Of a stretch of 64,000 nt of DNA, positions 26,001 to 34,514 are shown one piece after another. This DNA is from Alphaproteobacteria bacterium (GTDB lineage: Bacteria; Pseudomonadota; Alphaproteobacteria; Micropepsales; Micropepsaceae): contig WGNU01000005.1 of assembly GCA_016124385.1 (NCBI GenBank), positions 1 to 64,000 on the forward strand, in the 5' to 3' direction. The stretch's first letter is position 1. Every line of letters starts with the position of its first letter. Made by a program: the position numbers and the translations under genes. The notes under the pieces are model-generated. The model saw nothing but the letters and a program-made list of their open reading frames with translations, did no database searches and was not told where the DNA came from.

Positions 26001-26675
26001 ATGGCCCGCACGAGAGCCGCCGACTACGAAGACCGCCGCGAAGCGATCCTCGACCATGCCGCCAATCTCTTCGCGGCGAGGGGGTTCGAGGGCGCCTCGA
26101 TCAGCGACCTCGCCAAGGCCTGCAAGACCTCGAAATCGCTGCTCTATCATTATTATCCGTCCAAGGAGGATCTGCTCTATTGGGTGATGTCCTCGCATAT
26201 CGATGCGCTGCTGGGCGCGGCGAGCGACCTTGCGGTGGCGGAGGGCGGCGCGCCAGAGCGCCTTGCGCGGCTCGTCACGCGGTTCCTGCAGATCTATGTG
26301 GGCGCGGCCTCGCGGCACAAGGTGCTGCTGAACGAGCTGCGCAGCCTGCCCGCGGCGCGGCGCGCGGAGATCATCGCCAAGCAGCGTTCGGTGATCGCGG
26401 CGGTCGAGCGCCTGTTGACCGCGGTCCGCCCCGATCTTGCGAAGGACGCGCGGCGCGCCCGCGCGGTGACGATGCTCTGCTTCGGCATGATTAATTGGAC
26501 GAGCAACTGGCTGGATCCGTCCGGCCCGCTCGATGCGGAGGAAATCGCGCGCCTTGCGACCAGCATCATGCTCGGCGGCGTCGAGACGCTGCGCGCGGCG
26601 CCGGCGGCCTCGGCCCCGCTCACGCGTCGTAGTCGAGCACCACGTCATCGCTCGCCGGGACGGCCTGGCAGGTAA
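26001..26675 (+). CDS. paaR: TetR-family regulator of phenylacetate genes, PaaR-like
   Basis: This 224-residue TetR regulator has a standard DNA-binding domain (LFAARGFEGASISDLAKACK, then LLYHYYPSKEDLLYWV). Its ligand domain resembles PaaR regulators, which release DNA on binding phenylacetyl-CoA. Context supports this: it sits between paaG and paaE and two matching operators lie nearby. The last ~18 codons, rich in Arg and Pro, overlap the 3' end of convergent paaE by 56 nt. They look like read-through into an antisense shadow, so the ancestral end may have been earlier. Confidence 0.85.
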   Translation: MARTRAADYEDRREAILDHAANLFAARGFEGASISDLAKACKTSKSLLYHYYPSKEDLLYWVMSSHIDALLGAASDLAVAEGGAPERLARLVTRFLQIYVGAASRHKVLLNELRSLPAARRAEIIAKQRSVIAAVERLLTAVRPDLAKDARRARAVTMLCFGMINWTSNWLDPSGPLDAEEIARLATSIMLGGVETLRAAPAASAPLTRRSRAPRHRSPGRPGR

Positions 26676-27711
26676 GGATATAGCCTTGTGCGACCGAGTC
26701 GGCGGTGAGGCCGTGCTGCACCGCCATTGTAACCGATCCGGAAACGAGCTTCGCGCGGCACGTGGCGCAGACGCCCGATTTGCACGCGAACGGCGCCGGG
26801 ATGCCGGCGGCCTGCGCGTTCTCAAGGATGCTGCCCTTCGCGCCGTCATAGGCGAGACGCCGCTGCCGCCCGTCGATCCGCAACACCAGCGGGCGGCCTT
26901 CCGCCGCGCGGCGCGCTTCGGCCTGCCGGTGAAGGCTCGCCGCGTCCGGCCGGTCGGCGAGGAACCGCTCGGCGAGCACGCGCGCGGGCGGAACGCCGGC
27001 TGCCTCGAGGGCGCGCTCGGCCGCTGCCATCATTGCCGGCGGCCCGCACAGGAACACGCGGTCGAGCGTTTGGGGATTGCCCGCGAGCGCGAGCGCCTCG
27101 GTGAGTTTCTCGCCGTCCAGCCGCCCGTTGAAGAGCGGCGCTTCCTCATCGATCTCCGCCTCGAGGAAATGATAGAGCGCGAAGCGCCCCATGAAGCGGT
27201 TCTTCAGCGCGGCAAGATCTTCAAGGAAGAGGATCGAGCGTGAATCCCGGTTGCCGTAAAAGAGCGTGAAGCGGCTGAGCGGCTCGGCCGTGAGCACGGT
27301 CTCGATCACTGATTTGATCGGCGTGATGCCAGAGCCGCCCGCGATGCCGAGATAGCGCCCGGCGCGCGCCGGATCGGGCTCGAGCGTGAACGTGCCGTGC
27401 GGCGGCATCACGTCGAGCGCCATGCCGGGGCGTAGCGTTTCGAGCGCCCAGCTTGAAAAAGCGCCGCCCGCGATCCGCTTGATCGCGATCCGCATCTCCC
27501 CGGCTCCGGACGCCACGCACACGGAATAATTCCGTCGCAGCTCAGCGCCCGCGATCGCCGCGCGCAGCGTCAAATGCTGGCCGGCCTTGAAGGTAAAGCG
27601 TGCGGCGAGCGCATCCGGCACGGCGAACCGCACGGAGATCGAATCCGGCGTCTCGTGCCGCACATCGTCAATGGTGAGGCTGTGGAAGGCGCTCGGCATC
27701 GTCAGTGACAC
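26620..27711 (-). CDS. paaE: Phenylacetyl-CoA epoxidase reductase subunit PaaE
   Basis: This 363-residue NAD(P)H-ferredoxin-type reductase feeds electrons to the PaaABCD epoxidase. Order of domains: an FAD-binding barrel with RRNYSVC (about 59-65), an NAD(P)-binding domain with GIAGGSGITPI and VFLCGPPAMM, then a C-terminal plant-type [2Fe-2S] ferredoxin domain with CKSGVCATCRAKL and a distal Cys in ILTCQA. The length is close to E. coli PaaE (356). It starts within paaD (10-nt overlap) and ends under the 3' tail of paaR. Confidence 0.92.
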   Translation of the reverse strand: MSLTMPSAFHSLTIDDVRHETPDSISVRFAVPDALAARFTFKAGQHLTLRAAIAGAELRRNYSVCVASGAGEMRIAIKRIAGGAFSSWALETLRPGMALDVMPPHGTFTLEPDPARAGRYLGIAGGSGITPIKSVIETVLTAEPLSRFTLFYGNRDSRSILFLEDLAALKNRFMGRFALYHFLEAEIDEEAPLFNGRLDGEKLTEALALAGNPQTLDRVFLCGPPAMMAAAERALEAAGVPPARVLAERFLADRPDAASLHRQAEARRAAEGRPLVLRIDGRQRRLAYDGAKGSILENAQAAGIPAPFACKSGVCATCRAKLVSGSVTMAVQHGLTADSVAQGYILTCQAVPASDDVVLDYDA

Positions 27712-28157
27712 TTGAACCGGTCGAAGGGCTCAAGGCACGCGCGGCACCGCCACAGCGCCTTGCAGGGCGTGGAGCCGAACCGGCTCACTTCTTCCGTGTC
27801 GCTGGAGTTACAGCGCGGGCAGGGCGCGCACGCGGCCATCGTCGGTGGCGCGATGCCGTAGGCGGAGAGTTTCGCGCGGCCGTCCGCGCTGATCCAGTCG
27901 GTCGTCCAGGGCGGCGAGAGCACCGTCTCAATCGCAACGCCCTCAAACCCCGCTGCGTCGAGCGCCTGGCGGATCGCCGCCTCGATCGCGTGCGTCGCGG
28001 GACAGCCCGAATACGTCGGCGTGATCGTCACGCGCGCGGGGCCCACGTCGCGCACGATGCCGAGATCGACGACCGAGAGCACCGGGATTTCCGGGTCAGG
28101 CACCTCCGCCAGCACGCGCGCGATCCGCGCGCAGCGATCATCGCCGCCGCTCACCAC
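27702..28157 (-). CDS. paaD: Phenylacetyl-CoA epoxidase maturation subunit PaaD
   Basis: This 151-residue protein is PaaD (also named PaaJ), a MIP18/SufT-related factor needed for an active epoxidase. Seen are EVPDPEIPVLSVVDLGIVRDV, the TPTYSGCPAT motif, WTTDWIS, and a C-terminal four-cysteine cluster (CPRCNSS and WRCRACL) that could bind zinc or iron-sulfur. It overlaps paaC by 7 nt and paaE by 10 nt, consistent with tight translational coupling. Confidence 0.92.
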   Translation of the reverse strand: MVSGGDDRCARIARVLAEVPDPEIPVLSVVDLGIVRDVGPARVTITPTYSGCPATHAIEAAIRQALDAAGFEGVAIETVLSPPWTTDWISADGRAKLSAYGIAPPTMAACAPCPRCNSSDTEEVSRFGSTPCKALWRCRACLEPFDRFKCH

Positions 28158-28906
28158 CGGGCGTCCGGGTAGGAGCGAGGGATATGCTGCAGCGTCGCGA
28201 GCAGATGTCCCAGATGCTCGCTGTGATGGCCGCGCCGCCCGCCCATCACCGGGCGCTGCGGATAACGCGGCGCGGGCAGATCGCCGGCCGCGAGAATCGC
28301 GCCCACCGCCGCATCGAAGGCCGGGCGCAGCGCCGCGCGGTCGACCGCGATGCTTTTTTCCAGCAGTGCGCGCTCGCCTGCGTCCATCGCGAACAGCTCA
28401 TCGACGAACCGCCAATGCCAGTCGAGCGCCTCGATCATGCGCTGGCGGCTTTCATCCGTCCCATCGCCCAGCCGCACGATCCAATCGCCCGCGAGCGCCG
28501 CGTGATAGCGCACTTCCTTCACCGCCTTGGCGGCGATCGCGGCGAGGCGCGGCTCGGCGCTGTGAGAAAGCGCGCCGTAGAACCCTTCCTGATAGGTCGA
28601 GAACAGGAACTGCCGTGCGATCGTGCGCGCGAAATCGCCGTTCGGCTGCTCCACCATCAGCGCGTTCTGGAACGCATCGACATCGCGGAAAAAGGCAAGG
28701 CGATCCGCGTCCCGCCCCGCGCCTTCGATCTCGCCCGCGAGGCCGAGAAACAGCGTCGCCTGGCCGATCAGATCAAGCGCGACATTGGCAAGGCTGAGAT
28801 CGACCTCGAGCGTCGGCGCGGTGCCGCACCATTCGCTCACCCGCTGGCCGAGCACGAGCGCGTCGTCGCCGATCCGCAGCGCATAGGTGAAGATAGGGTC
28901 GTCCAT
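28151..28906 (-). CDS. paaC: Phenylacetyl-CoA epoxidase structural subunit PaaC
   Basis: This 251-residue ferritin-like subunit pairs with PaaA in the epoxidase. The start is the ATG at 28906, sharing one base with the paaB stop (TGATG); the longer open frame upstream is a shadow of paaB. Typical segments: LRIGDDALVLGQRVSEWCG, VALDLIGQA, FSTYQEGFYGALSHS and the C-terminal MGGRRGHHSEHLGHLLATLQ. The length matches E. coli PaaC (248). Confidence 0.92.
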   Translation of the reverse strand: MDDPIFTYALRIGDDALVLGQRVSEWCGTAPTLEVDLSLANVALDLIGQATLFLGLAGEIEGAGRDADRLAFFRDVDAFQNALMVEQPNGDFARTIARQFLFSTYQEGFYGALSHSAEPRLAAIAAKAVKEVRYHAALAGDWIVRLGDGTDESRQRMIEALDWHWRFVDELFAMDAGERALLEKSIAVDRAALRPAFDAAVGAILAAGDLPAPRYPQRPVMGGRRGHHSEHLGHLLATLQHIPRSYPDARW

Positions 28907-29190
28907 CACATGTTCTTCACGTGCGGCGGGATCGAATAGAAGGTTGGGTGGCGATAGACCTTCGTTTCGGCGGGCGCGAAGGTCGGCCCCGCCTCCGCCG
29001 GATCGGATGCGGCGATCTCGCTCGACCGCGCGACCCAGATCGAAACGCCCTCCATCCGCCGTGTATAGACATCGCGCGCATGCTTGAGCGCGATGGCGGA
29101 ATCGGGCGCGTGCACCGATCCCACATGGCGATGCGACAGCCCGCCGCGCGCACGGATGAAGACTTCCCAGAGCGGCCAATCCGCGCTCAT
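28906..29190 (-). CDS. paaB: Phenylacetyl-CoA epoxidase subunit PaaB
   Basis: This 94-residue small subunit is thought to bridge PaaAC heterodimers. It has the family pattern [20 protein letters not shown], then [12 protein letters not shown] and [13 protein letters not shown] [11 protein letters not shown]. It ends at [18 protein letters not shown], the usual PaaB tail. The start overlaps the paaA stop by 4 nt and the stop overlaps the paaC start. Confidence 0.93.
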   Translation of the reverse strand: MSADWPLWEVFIRARGGLSHRHVGSVHAPDSAIALKHARDVYTRRMEGVSIWVARSSEIAASDPAEAGPTFAPAETKVYRHPTFYSIPPHVKNM

Positions 29191-30191
29191 TCGGCGGCCT
29201 CCGCCTGGCGCCGCGCGGCCTGCTTGACGGCATGCGCCTCAGCCGCCGCGCGCACCCACGCCCCGTCTTCCCAGGCCTTCGTGCGCGCCGCCATCCGCTC
29301 CTTCGCGACCGGTCCCTCGCCTCGGATCACGGCGCGGAACTCCTCCCAATCGATCGCGCCGAAATCATAATGCCCGCGCGCCTCGTTCCAGCAAAGCGCG
29401 GGATCGGGCACCTGAAGGCCGATCGCCTCGGCCTGCGGCACCGTGATGTCGACGAATTTCTGGCGAAGCTCGTCGTTCGTCTCGCGCTTGATCCGCCAAC
29501 GGATCGATTGCGCGCTGTTGGGCGAGGCCTCGTCCGGCGGCCCGAACATCATCAGGCTCGGCCACCACCAGCGGTCGAGCGCGTCCTGCGCCATGCGCTT
29601 CTGGGCCGGCGTGCCCGCCGCGAGCGTCATCATGATCTCGTAGCCCTGGCGCTGGTGGAAACTCTCTTCCTTGCAGACGCGCACCATCGCGCGCGCGTAA
29701 GGTCCATAGGACGTGCGCTGCAGCGGCACCTGGTTGAGGATCGCCGCGCCGTCGACCAGCCAGCCGATCGCGCCGACATCGGCCCACGAAAGCGTTGGAT
29801 AATTGAAGATCGTCGAATATTTCGCGCGGCCCGAATGCAGCGCGTCGATCATCTCCTGCCGGCTGGTGCCGAGCGTCTCCGCCGCGCAATAGAGATAGAG
29901 TCCGTGCCCGCCTTCGTCCTGCACCTTGGCAAGAAGCACTGCCTTGCGCTTCAGCGAGGGCGCGCGCGTGATCCAATTGCCCTCCGGCAGCATGCCGACG
30001 ACTTCGGAGTGCGCGTGCTGCGAGATCTGGCGGACCAGCGTTTTGCGATAGGCCTCGGGCATCCAGTCCTTCGGCTCGATGAATTCATCGGCCGCGACGC
30101 GCGCCTCGAAACGCGCGAGCAGCTCGGCCGGCTCCTCGCTGGGCGGCTCGGCCTGGCCGGCGGGCTTTCCGCTGAGATCGGTCGTGTACAT
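29187..30191 (-). CDS. paaA: Phenylacetyl-CoA epoxidase catalytic subunit PaaA
   Basis: This 334-residue diiron subunit epoxidises the ring of phenylacetyl-CoA. Iron-ligand regions are visible in [12 protein letters not shown] (ExxH) and [15 protein letters not shown] (ExxH). [20 protein letters not shown] and [15 protein letters not shown] are standard PaaA segments. A GGAGG site precedes the ATG. It leads the paaABCDE operon, behind a promoter whose -35 overlaps a PaaR-type operator. No paaK, paaZ, paaH or paaJ was found here, so the rest of the pathway is elsewhere. Confidence 0.93.
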   Translation of the reverse strand: MYTTDLSGKPAGQAEPPSEEPAELLARFEARVAADEFIEPKDWMPEAYRKTLVRQISQHAHSEVVGMLPEGNWITRAPSLKRKAVLLAKVQDEGGHGLYLYCAAETLGTSRQEMIDALHSGRAKYSTIFNYPTLSWADVGAIGWLVDGAAILNQVPLQRTSYGPYARAMVRVCKEESFHQRQGYEIMMTLAAGTPAQKRMAQDALDRWWWPSLMMFGPPDEASPNSAQSIRWRIKRETNDELRQKFVDITVPQAEAIGLQVPDPALCWNEARGHYDFGAIDWEEFRAVIRGEGPVAKERMAARTKAWEDGAWVRAAAEAHAVKQAARRQAEAAE

Positions 30192-30209
30192 GAGGCCTCC
30201 GGAGCTTCA

Positions 30210-30241
30210 TTTCTAAAATAAATCGACCGAACGGTCAATAA
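30210..30241 (-). promoter_or_regulatory. paaA promoter with PaaR-type operator
   Basis: On the minus strand TTGACC (30233-30238) and TAGAAA (30210-30215) are spaced by 17 bp. The near-perfect palindrome GACCGAACGGTC (30225-30236) overlaps the -35. The surrounding 22 bases match the paaG-side site in 16 positions. The FAD monooxygenase at 30307 starts on the other side and may share this control. Confidence 0.72.
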
Positions 30242-30306
30242 ATTTGGCGGGCTGATTTTGGGCTCTCCTTGTCTTCGCGCGGCCTGCCGGGATAAGTGCC
30301 CCCGCG

Positions 30307-31500
30307 ATGGCAAATCAACGGATTCTCATTGCAGGCGGCGGACTTGGCGGGCTGGCGGCGGCGCTCGCGCTCGACCGTTTCGGCTTCGAGGTGTGCGTGC
30401 TGGAACAGGCGGCCGCCTTGGCCGAGGTCGGCGCGGGCATCCAGCTGAGCCCCAACGGCATGAAGGTGCTAAGCGCCCTGGGCGTCGCGGATCGGGTCGC
30501 GGCGCTGGCCTTTCGCCCCGAAGCGCTGGAGATGCGCTTTGGGGAAACCGGCCGCACGATCTTCCGCGTGTCCGCCGGCGCGGCGGCGGAGCGGCGCTGG
30601 GGCGCGCCCTATCTCCACCTCCACCGCGCGGATTTGATCGCCGCGCTCGAGGCCGCGCTCAACGAACGGGCGCCGGGCGCGATCCGCCTGGGCGCGCGCG
30701 TCGTCGCCTATGAGCAGGATGGCGCGGGCGTGACCGTCCTCCTCGCCGACGGCGCGCGCGTCGCGGGCGCGGCGCTCATTGGCGCGGACGGGATTCATTC
30801 GGCCGTGCGCGCGCAGATGCTGGGGCCCGAGGCGCCGCGCTTCACCGGCAATCTTGCCTGGCGCGCGGTCGTGCCCATGGAGCGCCTGGGCGCCGACGCG
30901 CCGCCGCCTACGGCCTGCGTGTGGGTCGGCGCGCGGCGGCACGCCGTCACCTATCGCTTGCGGCGCGGCACGCTCGCCAATTTTGTGGGCGTCGTCGAGC
31001 GTTCCGATTGGCGCGAGGAATCCTGGACCGCGAGGGGCACGCGCGCCGAAGTGCTCGGCGATTTCGAGGGCTGGCACCCGATCATCCGCACCCTGATCGA
31101 AAAGGCAGACGCGCAATTCCGCTGGGCGCTGTTCGACCGCGCGCCGCTGCCGCAATGGAGCGCCGGCCGCGTCGCGCTCTTGGGCGATGCGTGCCATCCG
31201 ATGCTCCCCTTCATGGCGCAAGGGGCCGTGATGGCGATCGAGGATGCCTATGTGCTCGCGCGGCGCGTGTCGGAAGGGCAGGACGACATCCCCTCGGCCC
31301 TCGAGGCGTATTTTGCCGCGCGGATCGCGCGGACGGCCTCGGTCCAGGCGCGCGCGCGCGCGAACGGCGAGCGCTTCCATCAGCGAACCGCGCTCGGGCG
31401 CCTTACGACCTATGGGCCGATGTGGCTGGCAGGGCGGCTCGCGCCCTCGCTTATCGCGGCGCGGCAGGATTCGATTTATGGTCTCGACGTGACGGCCTGA
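30307..31500 (+). CDS. FAD-dependent monooxygenase, salicylate/3-hydroxybenzoate hydroxylase-like
   Basis: This 397-residue single-component flavoprotein has the Rossmann motif AGGGLGGLAAALAL at the N-terminus, the substrate-side GAGIQLSPNGMKVL, the DG motif ALIGADGIHSAVR and the FAD-binding VALLGDACHPMLPFMAQGA. These fit the salicylate 1-monooxygenase/3-hydroxybenzoate 6-hydroxylase group. It would hydroxylate an aromatic acid with NAD(P)H. It is transcribed away from paaA with a PaaR-type site in the spacer, which hints at a link to aromatic acid breakdown. No gentisate or catechol dioxygenase gene follows it. Confidence 0.85.
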   Translation: MANQRILIAGGGLGGLAAALALDRFGFEVCVLEQAAALAEVGAGIQLSPNGMKVLSALGVADRVAALAFRPEALEMRFGETGRTIFRVSAGAAAERRWGAPYLHLHRADLIAALEAALNERAPGAIRLGARVVAYEQDGAGVTVLLADGARVAGAALIGADGIHSAVRAQMLGPEAPRFTGNLAWRAVVPMERLGADAPPPTACVWVGARRHAVTYRLRRGTLANFVGVVERSDWREESWTARGTRAEVLGDFEGWHPIIRTLIEKADAQFRWALFDRAPLPQWSAGRVALLGDACHPMLPFMAQGAVMAIEDAYVLARRVSEGQDDIPSALEAYFAARIARTASVQARARANGERFHQRTALGRLTTYGPMWLAGRLAPSLIAARQDSIYGLDVTA

Positions 31501-31812
31501 GCAGCGGCTGGGCTGAGCGCCGGGTCGGCGGCGTGAATCTATCCCCGGCAAAAAGCCCGGTTTCGCGCGGGATTGCGCGGGGCCAGTCCAAACTTGTCCG
31601 ACAGCGCGGACCCCATGCGACAATGGGGTCATGAGGCAAGGCACGAAAGGGCGAGCGGCGAAGAACGCAATTCGAAAACGAAAAACGACAAACGAAAAAC
31701 AAATATCAAAAAACAATTCCGCTAGGCCGCGGTGCGGCGATCCTGCGTGTCGCCAAGCCGCGCCGCTCCTGGCATCGTCCGCCCGGACGGGCAGGGCGGG
31801 AGCGTGAGAGCG
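31501..31812. other. Gene-free stretch with hairpin and A-rich tract
   Basis: I see no credible gene in these 312 nt. A perfect 8-bp hairpin (GACCCCAT at 31609-31616, ATGGGGTC at 31623-31630, 6-nt loop) may end the upstream transcript, although no T-run follows. From about 31671 to 31720 comes an A-rich tract with repeated CGAAAAAC-like units, strikingly poor in G+C for this genome. It then returns to normal composition before the MgtE-like gene. Confidence 0.6.
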
Positions 31813-32787
31813 ATGGCTGACACGAAGGCGGCGCAGGCGATCGCGCAGTATCGGACGGAGGCTGTCCCGACCGCTGGCCCCGATTGGCGCGCCGGCCGCG
31901 TTAAGACGCGCCTGGGCGAGGAGCGTTTCACCGACGTTTCGGTCGTCTTCGTGATCGATGGTGCCGGCAAGCTCGTGGGCGGCGTGCGCGTCACGGAAGT
32001 CCTGCCGGCGCACGACGATACGCCCATGGCCGCGCTGCTCGAGACGGGCCTCCTCGCGACGGTCGCGCCCGACCTCGACCGCGAGGACGCGGCCTCGATC
32101 GCCATTCGCAGCAACGCGCTGATGCTCGCAGTTTGTCATGGCGACGGCACTTTCATCGGCGCGGTCCCTCCCGGTGCGCTGCTCTCGGTGCTGCGCGACG
32201 AGCATTTGGAGGATCTCCACCACATGGTCGGCATCCTGGCGCGCTCGAACGCGGCGCAGGACGCGCTGACCGGCCCTCCGCACCGCCGCGCATTCTACCG
32301 TTTGCCCTGGCTTCTGATCGGTTTAGCCGGAAGTGCGGCCGCTACCGCGATGATGGTCAGTTTCGAAGCGGTGCTGAACGCCAATATTGCGGTGGCGTTT
32401 TTCGTGCCTGCCATCGTCTATCTGGCCGATGCGGTCGGCACGCAGACCGAGGCCGCCGCCGTGCGCGGCATCTCACTCACGGGCGCAAGCGTCGCGCGCC
32501 TGCTCGCGGGCGAGCTGGCAACGGGCCTCCTCATTGGCCTGACGCTCGGCTTGGTCTCGCTCGGTCTCGTCTGGGCGACGTTCGGCGATCCCAATCTCGC
32601 GATCGCGATCGCGGCGACGCTGACGCTCGCGAGTGCGATCGCGAGCTCGGTAGGCTTTCTCCTGCCGCTGGTGTTCGATCGCCTGGGCTCCGATCCCGCT
32701 CTCGGCTCAGGGCCGATCGCGACGGTCCTCCAGGACGTCTTGACGTTGTTCGTTTATTTCGTGGTTTGCGGAATCGCGCTGGGATGA
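31813..32787 (+). CDS. MgtE-like divalent cation transporter, short form
   Basis: This 324-residue protein has a CBS-pair region (about residues 30-135, with VVFVIDGAGKLVGGVRV) followed by a five-helix membrane domain of the MgtE/SLC41 type. The FFVPAIVYLADAVGTQTEAAAVRGI segment corresponds to the conserved MgtE pore motif. Typical MgtE (about 450 residues) has an additional N-terminal superhelical domain, which is missing here. The ATG at 31813 was preferred over an upstream in-frame start because GAGAG lies close by and the extra residues look like shadow sequence. It overlaps the next gene by 4 nt. Mg2+ or Co2+ transport is likely. Confidence 0.8.
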   Translation: MADTKAAQAIAQYRTEAVPTAGPDWRAGRVKTRLGEERFTDVSVVFVIDGAGKLVGGVRVTEVLPAHDDTPMAALLETGLLATVAPDLDREDAASIAIRSNALMLAVCHGDGTFIGAVPPGALLSVLRDEHLEDLHHMVGILARSNAAQDALTGPPHRRAFYRLPWLLIGLAGSAAATAMMVSFEAVLNANIAVAFFVPAIVYLADAVGTQTEAAAVRGISLTGASVARLLAGELATGLLIGLTLGLVSLGLVWATFGDPNLAIAIAATLTLASAIASSVGFLLPLVFDRLGSDPALGSGPIATVLQDVLTLFVYFVVCGIALG

Positions 32788-33755
32788 GGCATCGGATGCG
32801 CCTTGCCACTTTCAACGTCGAGGATCTGGGCCCTTCCGACCGTCCGGACGAAAGCCTCGAGGCGCGCCTGCCGCGGTTGCGCGCGCTGCTGGAGGAATTG
32901 GACGCCGACATTCTTTGCCTGCAGGAGATCAACGCCGCCCACGGCGCCGGCGGCGCGCCCCGCGTGGCGCAAGGCCTCGCGCGCCTGATTGAAGGAACCC
33001 GCTATGCCGGTTTCGTGTCGTCCCTCAGCGTGCGCAAGGACACGCAGGCCCCGGCCGACCGGCATAATCTGGCCATCCTCACCCGCTGGCCGATCAGGCG
33101 CTCCGAGCAGCTCTGCAATGATCTCGTGCCCCCGCTCACCTATCGCTATGTGACGGCGGGATCCAGCCCGCCGGTGGCGATCGGCTGGGATCGCCCGGCC
33201 TTGCATGTCGAGATCGAGAGTCCGGACGGGGCGACCCTGCACGTGATCAACGCGCATCTGCGCGCCCCGCTCGCGGCGCCCGTGCCGGGCCTGAAACGAA
33301 ACGCCGACAGCTGGCGCTCGGCCGAAGGCTTCGCGGAAGGCCTCTATCTCGCGTCCCTGAAGCGGGCGGGCCAGGCGCTGGAACTGCGCCGCCTCATCGA
33401 TCGCCTGTTTGATGCGGAGCCCGCCGCGCGCATTGTCGTTGCCGGCGATTTCAACGCCGAACCGCATGAGATCCCGTTGCGGATCCTACGCTGCGATCCC
33501 GCCGAGACTGGCGACGAGTCCCTCGCTGGCCGCTCGCTTCGGCTGCTTGCGCCGCCAGAAGACGAGGCGGCGTTCACCGTGTTGCATGAGGATCGTCGCC
33601 TATGGGTCGACCACATTCTCGTGTCGCAGGCGCTTTCCGAACGCTTTCAGAGTCTTGCGATCATGAACATGGACCTCACCGGTTCCCCCACCGACGAGAC
33701 GGGCCGATCTGTCGCATCCCATCACGCGCCGCTCGTCGCCATGTTCGACCGATGA
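32784..33755 (+). CDS. Endonuclease/exonuclease/phosphatase (EEP) family protein
   Basis: This 323-residue EEP-superfamily hydrolase would cut a phosphodiester or phosphate ester, with Mg2+. The motif order is TFNVEDL (Asn), CLQEIN (metal-binding Glu), INAHLRAP (His), AGDFNAEP (Asp and Asn), VDHILVS and a terminal SHHAPLVA (Asp/His pair). The ATG at 32784 overlaps the MgtE stop as ATGA; a second ATG at 32796 is possible. There is no signal peptide, so it acts in the cytoplasm. Its exact substrate (DNA, lipid or nucleotide) is not clear. Confidence 0.85.
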   Translation: MRHRMRLATFNVEDLGPSDRPDESLEARLPRLRALLEELDADILCLQEINAAHGAGGAPRVAQGLARLIEGTRYAGFVSSLSVRKDTQAPADRHNLAILTRWPIRRSEQLCNDLVPPLTYRYVTAGSSPPVAIGWDRPALHVEIESPDGATLHVINAHLRAPLAAPVPGLKRNADSWRSAEGFAEGLYLASLKRAGQALELRRLIDRLFDAEPAARIVVAGDFNAEPHEIPLRILRCDPAETGDESLAGRSLRLLAPPEDEAAFTVLHEDRRLWVDHILVSQALSERFQSLAIMNMDLTGSPTDETGRSVASHHAPLVAMFDR

Positions 33756-33795
33756 TTGAAATGCGGGTGTGCAAGGACACGCAAGGGAGAGAGCG

Positions 33796-34089
33796 ATGAG
33801 CCTTTTATCACTCATGGCGCGGACAGCCATGATTGGCGGTGCAGCGAGCGCCGTCGTTGCGGTGGCGCTGATTCCCTCCGTCCGCCGTCGGATCCGCCCG
33901 ATGGTCAAGGACGCGGTCAAGGGCGGGCTCGTTGCGATCGCTGCCTTTGAGCGCCAATGGGCCGAACTCGTCGAGGAAGTCGAGGACCTCGCCGCCGAGA
34001 TCAATTTCGAACTCACCGCAGGCGCGGCAACCGCCGACAGGGAGCCGGGAATCAAGCCTGCCGCAGCCCCCGGCGACGAGCGACCATGA
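33796..34089 (+). CDS. Small membrane-anchored DUF5132-like protein
   Basis: This 97-residue protein begins with a single hydrophobic helix (MARTAMIGGAASAVVAVALI). A basic stretch (RRRIRP) follows, then an amphipathic acidic helix (ELVEEVEDLAAEI) and a loose tail. This matches what I remember of the DUF5132 family, often found near P-type ATPases. The stop overlaps the start of the next gene (ATGA). It could be an accessory subunit of the convergent ATPase. Confidence 0.65.
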   Translation: MSLLSLMARTAMIGGAASAVVAVALIPSVRRRIRPMVKDAVKGGLVAIAAFERQWAELVEEVEDLAAEINFELTAGAATADREPGIKPAAAPGDERP

Positions 34090-34514
34090 CACACAAGAAA
34101 GACACGGCCTGCGCGTGCGTGATCCACGCAACGCCCGGTAGAACGCGGATTCGGATGGCCGGCGGCTTGCCGGATCGCGCGGCGCTTACAGTGCTGGTCG
34201 GCCAACTCGTCAAAGTGCCCGGTGTCGTCTCCGCCACGGCAAATGCGTTGACGGGCAAGATCCTGCTGCACCACACGGTCGAACTCTCCGCGATCGTGGA
34301 GCATTGCCGGGCGGCCGATCTGCTCGCCATCGAAAGTGACGACATCATCGCGGCGGGACCGCGACCGACGCCGTCGCAGCCGCTCTACACCTTTGCCCTC
34401 ATTGCGCTGTCGCTGTACCAGGCGACGCGCGGCAGTTTCCTGCCGTCAGCATTTGCGCTCCTCATCCAAGCGGCCGAGATGGCGCGCGCCGCACGCGACG
34501 AGCGAGCTCATTGA
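34086..34514 (+). CDS. HMA-like domain protein with C-terminal hydrophobic segment
   Basis: This 142-residue protein has an N-terminal ferredoxin-like fold similar to heavy-metal-associated domains (HATPGRTRIRM, VKVPGVVSATANALTGKILLHH). It lacks the CxxC copper-binding pair; the only cysteines near the start are CACV, outside the usual loop. A hydrophobic segment (TFALIALSLYQATRGSFLPS) follows. The convergent P-type ATPase has a similar degenerate domain at its own N-terminus. The last 53 nt overlap the ATPase 3' end tail-to-tail. Confidence 0.7.
   Translation: MTHKKDTACACVIHATPGRTRIRMAGGLPDRAALTVLVGQLVKVPGVVSATANALTGKILLHHTVELSAIVEHCRAADLLAIESDDIIAAGPRPTPSQPLYTFALIALSLYQATRGSFLPSAFALLIQAAEMARAARDERAH

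Noticed and set aside
30469..32283. 604-codon minus-strand open frame over the FAD monooxygenase and MgtE-like gene
   Set aside because: Spans two genes with clear motifs on the plus strand; composition is typical of GC-rich shadow frames.
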